From Sporisorium sorghi (taxonomy: Eukaryota; Basidiomycota; Ustilaginomycetes; Ustilaginales; Ustilaginaceae), in assembly GCA_023212695.1 (NCBI GenBank), contig JALCCG010000331.1, positions 1 through 22,192 on the forward strand: DNA of 22,192 nt. Direction: 5' to 3'. Made by a program: the position numbers and the translations under genes. This document shows, piece by piece, positions 19,862 to 22,192 of the stretch. The notes beneath the pieces were generated by a model. That model worked only from the letters and a program-made list of their open reading frames with translations, was not told the origin of the DNA and did not search any database. Each line of letters opens with the position of its first letter. Position 1 is the first letter of the stretch.

Positions 19862-21465
19862 CGTGTTAATCACTCATCTGGCCTGAAGAGAGAGGGGAGA
19901 GGGGTCGCTCAGGCGATATGAAGGCTCTCGACACGAGCAGAGCCGGTCGCTGTCCTGGCAGAGCGAGGAGGAGCTGCTCGAAACGAAACGGTGGTCGATG
20001 CAGGTTCGGGTCGCGAGCCGCACTCTTGGGCGACGGGGTTGCACAGAAGCAGAGTGCCGGCGGCGGTGATTGATGCAAGCCGTACCACAATCACAGACAA
20101 CCAAGGCGGATGAGACGCAGACGTATGATTGGACGTGCACGTTACCATCCATCTGATTGCGCGCTGTCCCGCAACCGCATCTCATTGGCTGGCCAACGAC
20201 CCCGCACACGCGCTGCAGACGAGTGTCACCGAACACACGCTCTTGTTCCCGACCGCGGCAGCTCAAGTTGACCGGCGCCGCCCTCTTGTCTGTCATCCGA
20301 AGCGTCCCGACCCTGCCGACCGCGGCACCGTGTTTCTCGCCTGTCTCCATCGGATTAAAATAGAAGGCAGGCTTGCCGAAGCCCAGGCCAAGAACCCCAG
20401 CAGCTTTTCGGCAGATGAGCATCGCGAAGAACGAATGTGAAAAAGCGCACCGGCAACAGGCTCTTGGCCGCATAGGTTCAGCGGTGCAAGTGCATCGATC
20501 GCACAAGCGACGCTGACGCCAGTTCGGAAATGCACTCTGGATGCTGCAACTGCGGCGGTGCCAAGCCCAAGCCTGCTGCCCAGTCATGGCATTGCGTGTG
20601 ACGCACGAAGAGCAGCGATGACAAGAGCCTCCGAGTGCATCAAAAGGCAGTAGCGTCGGCTGGTTTTTCTCGGTGGCTGCTGTCAACGTCCGGCTCGATC
20701 GGGTGACATGGTGACGCTTATCGACTCGCGCCAGGCTGGGTCGAGGGCGTGGTGCCGGAAACAAAAGCACACCACACGCATTGATTGACAGTTAGAGAGT
20801 TGAATGGCGATGCACGTCCGCGGCAGCGGGACGTCTACGATCTTGTCTTAGTACATCCTATCGCCCGCATCCGGGACAGCAAATGCACCAGAGTCCGGCT
20901 TCTTCACTCAAGCAAAGAGCGCGCGATAGCAGTCAACGACATGCGCTGCATCGCTTGCCAGGGAGGACGAATGACGAGAAAGACGAGGCTACGAAGAAGC
21001 ACTACCGCGGCTGTACTGACCAAGGCAAGGCGACCTCCTCTCTCAGCCGTATCCCGAAACCCCATGGTCGGGCGGTTTTAGCGTCTAGCACATGCGTGCC
21101 GTCGGTCGGTATCTGAGGGCAACCGCGCAACTCCAGAGGCACAGCCGAACGCTTTGACTAGCTCCAGATCACCTCGACTCGGCAAAACGGCGCTTGGCAT
21201 CCAACGAGACAAAAGGATTTGCTCGTCGCCTAGCCCAGAGACACCCGAAACGGCTGAGACGGCGATGTGGCGTAGCCAAGCGAGACGATTTTTTTTTTTG
21301 GCTCAAAGGGGTTTGATCAGCCTCGACACTCGTTGGTGTTTCAGCGCAGCTGCCGTAACAAGCTGGGTATCAGTGACTGAACGTGTTCGTGGGGCGGTTC
21401 GATGTCGCCACAGGTGGACAGCTGGGCACAGGGTACAGTGGGTCGATCGCTGGGAGCCAAGGGCT

Positions 21466-21470
<5 letters not shown>

Positions 21471-21508
<38 letters not shown>
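21471..21508. repeat. (CT)19 dinucleotide repeat
   Basis: Nineteen perfect CT units, preceded by CTCTTTT. A microsatellite, or a GAGA-type element on the minus strand. Confidence 0.95.
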
Positions 21509-21512
<4 letters not shown>

Positions 21513-22146
21513 ACAAGACGTGACAGTCACACATCGAACAAGTGCGTCACCAAAGCTCGGAGAATATCGATTCACATGCGCCACTAAGCCTGCACGAGCA
21601 CCACCAGCGGACGAGCACCTGTTTCATGCTACTGTCGCAAAAAAAGCGATCGATGCCGGGCTTTTTATTGTGGCTTGCACCTTGGTCTGACGGCGTGAGA
21701 GCAGCTGTGCGAGAGGGGAAACCACAGGCACTGCAAGGGCAAGAGAGGTGTAAAAGGTTTTGAGTTGATGTGTGGGAAGATGCTCTGTGTTCTCATGCTC
21801 ATGCGAAACGATCATGAACGTTTTCGGGCTGCTTTGCGTCGATTGCCACATTTGAGGCAGATGGTCAAGCGTAGAAGCGCAGAGCCGACTGAGAGGACTC
21901 ATGCTGCGCATCTGCTTGCCTTGCTTTGCCGAAAGCCTCAACACAATAGGGCTTCGCTGCGGTCTCAGAGTTGGGTGCCAGCGCGTTGGTGCGCTGACTG
22001 CAACTGGGGGATTCGGACGAGCGCCGGTGTTTCTGTGCGCGATAAGCTCAATGACAACAAAGGGTCGTCGTAATGATGAGCGCCTCTCGTCAAGCTTTGA
22101 GTTGGGGTGCCTCTTGTGTGGAAAAGGCGTGCTTATCGAACTGCCT

Positions 22147-22192
22147 CTGAAATTATTTTTATTTATTTAATTTTTTGAATTTTTTTTTTTTT
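22147..22192. other. AT-rich, T-run terminal stretch
   Basis: The last 46 bases are almost entirely A and T, with several T runs and TTTATT motifs, and end inside a run of T at the window edge. This contrasts with the GC-rich surroundings. It may be a terminator of a gene beyond the edge, an origin-like AT tract, or another homopolymer site of the type seen near 3019 and 5813. Confidence 0.6.

Larger units (their letters stand above)
18705..22192. other. 3.5-kb region with no firmly supported gene
   Basis: Open frames are short or overlap on both strands. The longest (minus strand, 20770-19874, 298 codons) is Cys/Arg/Ser-rich without recognisable motifs or an ATG at its left limit. An intron-like signal at 19064-19117 and a short protein-like frame at 19399-19547 hint at an unrecognised transcript. 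Simple repeats (CAG, CT) and an AT-rich end are the other features. Confidence 0.5.

Noticed and set aside
19874..20770. Minus-strand Cys-rich frame of about 298 codons
   Set aside because: No ATG at its 5' limit, no recognisable domain, an uneven Cys pattern, and it runs through ordinary spacer sequence. Chance openness in GC-rich DNA is the simpler reading.
18705..22192. tRNA, 5S rRNA or transposon remnants in the right-hand gene-poor region
   Set aside because: No B-box-bearing cloverleaf, no reverse-transcriptase or transposase motifs, and no terminal repeats could be seen by eye.

Overview
The window reads as nuclear DNA of a basidiomycete fungus, most likely a smut (Ustilaginomycotina). 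The evidence is short GTAAGT/GTAAGC-type introns with CTGAC branch sites, single early introns in the histone H3 and H4 genes, Kozak-type rather than Shine-Dalgarno starts, long GC-rich spacers full of trinucleotide and homopolymer tracts, and a Pho80-type cyclin and an ADAM protease of fungal type. The lineage is inferred; no database could be consulted.

Layout. From 1 to about 3.0 kb the sequence is mostly non-coding and repeat-rich. It starts in a CTG/CAG tract that may belong to a minus-strand gene leaving the window on the left. It also holds a candidate small two-exon gene (1318-1574, 63 aa) whose stop codon lies inside a telomere-like TAACCC repeat. From 3.1 to 8.6 kb are two minus-strand genes: a Pho80/PCL-family cyclin (3086-4849) and a membrane-anchored ADAM metalloprotease with a 70-nt signal-peptide-side intron (5842-8644). 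From 8.7 to 10.85 kb I find no convincing gene.

From 10.86 to 13.61 kb lies a divergent histone pair: H4 on minus (10860-11255) and H3 on plus (13104-13611), each with one intron and separated by a 1.85-kb spacer. An ACAA1/POT1-type 3-ketoacyl-CoA thiolase (14637-15956) follows on plus. Its only intron carries a 31-T run. Next on plus is an uncharacterised, very acidic 753-aa protein with a C-terminal basic motif (16443-18704). The last 3.5 kb has no gene I can support, apart from an isolated intron-like signal at 19064-19117.

The genes are functionally unrelated housekeeping or regulatory genes: CDK/phosphate signalling, ectodomain shedding or proteolysis, chromatin, and beta-oxidation. I see no operon-like or gene-cluster logic, and I found no obvious novel defence, mobile or biosynthetic system. 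The most unusual signals are the small spliced gene at 1318, a one-sided cluster of ten GCTGAG hexamers around the histone and thiolase promoters, coding-strand poly-T runs just after three stop codons, and the missing canonical PTS2 in a peroxisomal-type thiolase.
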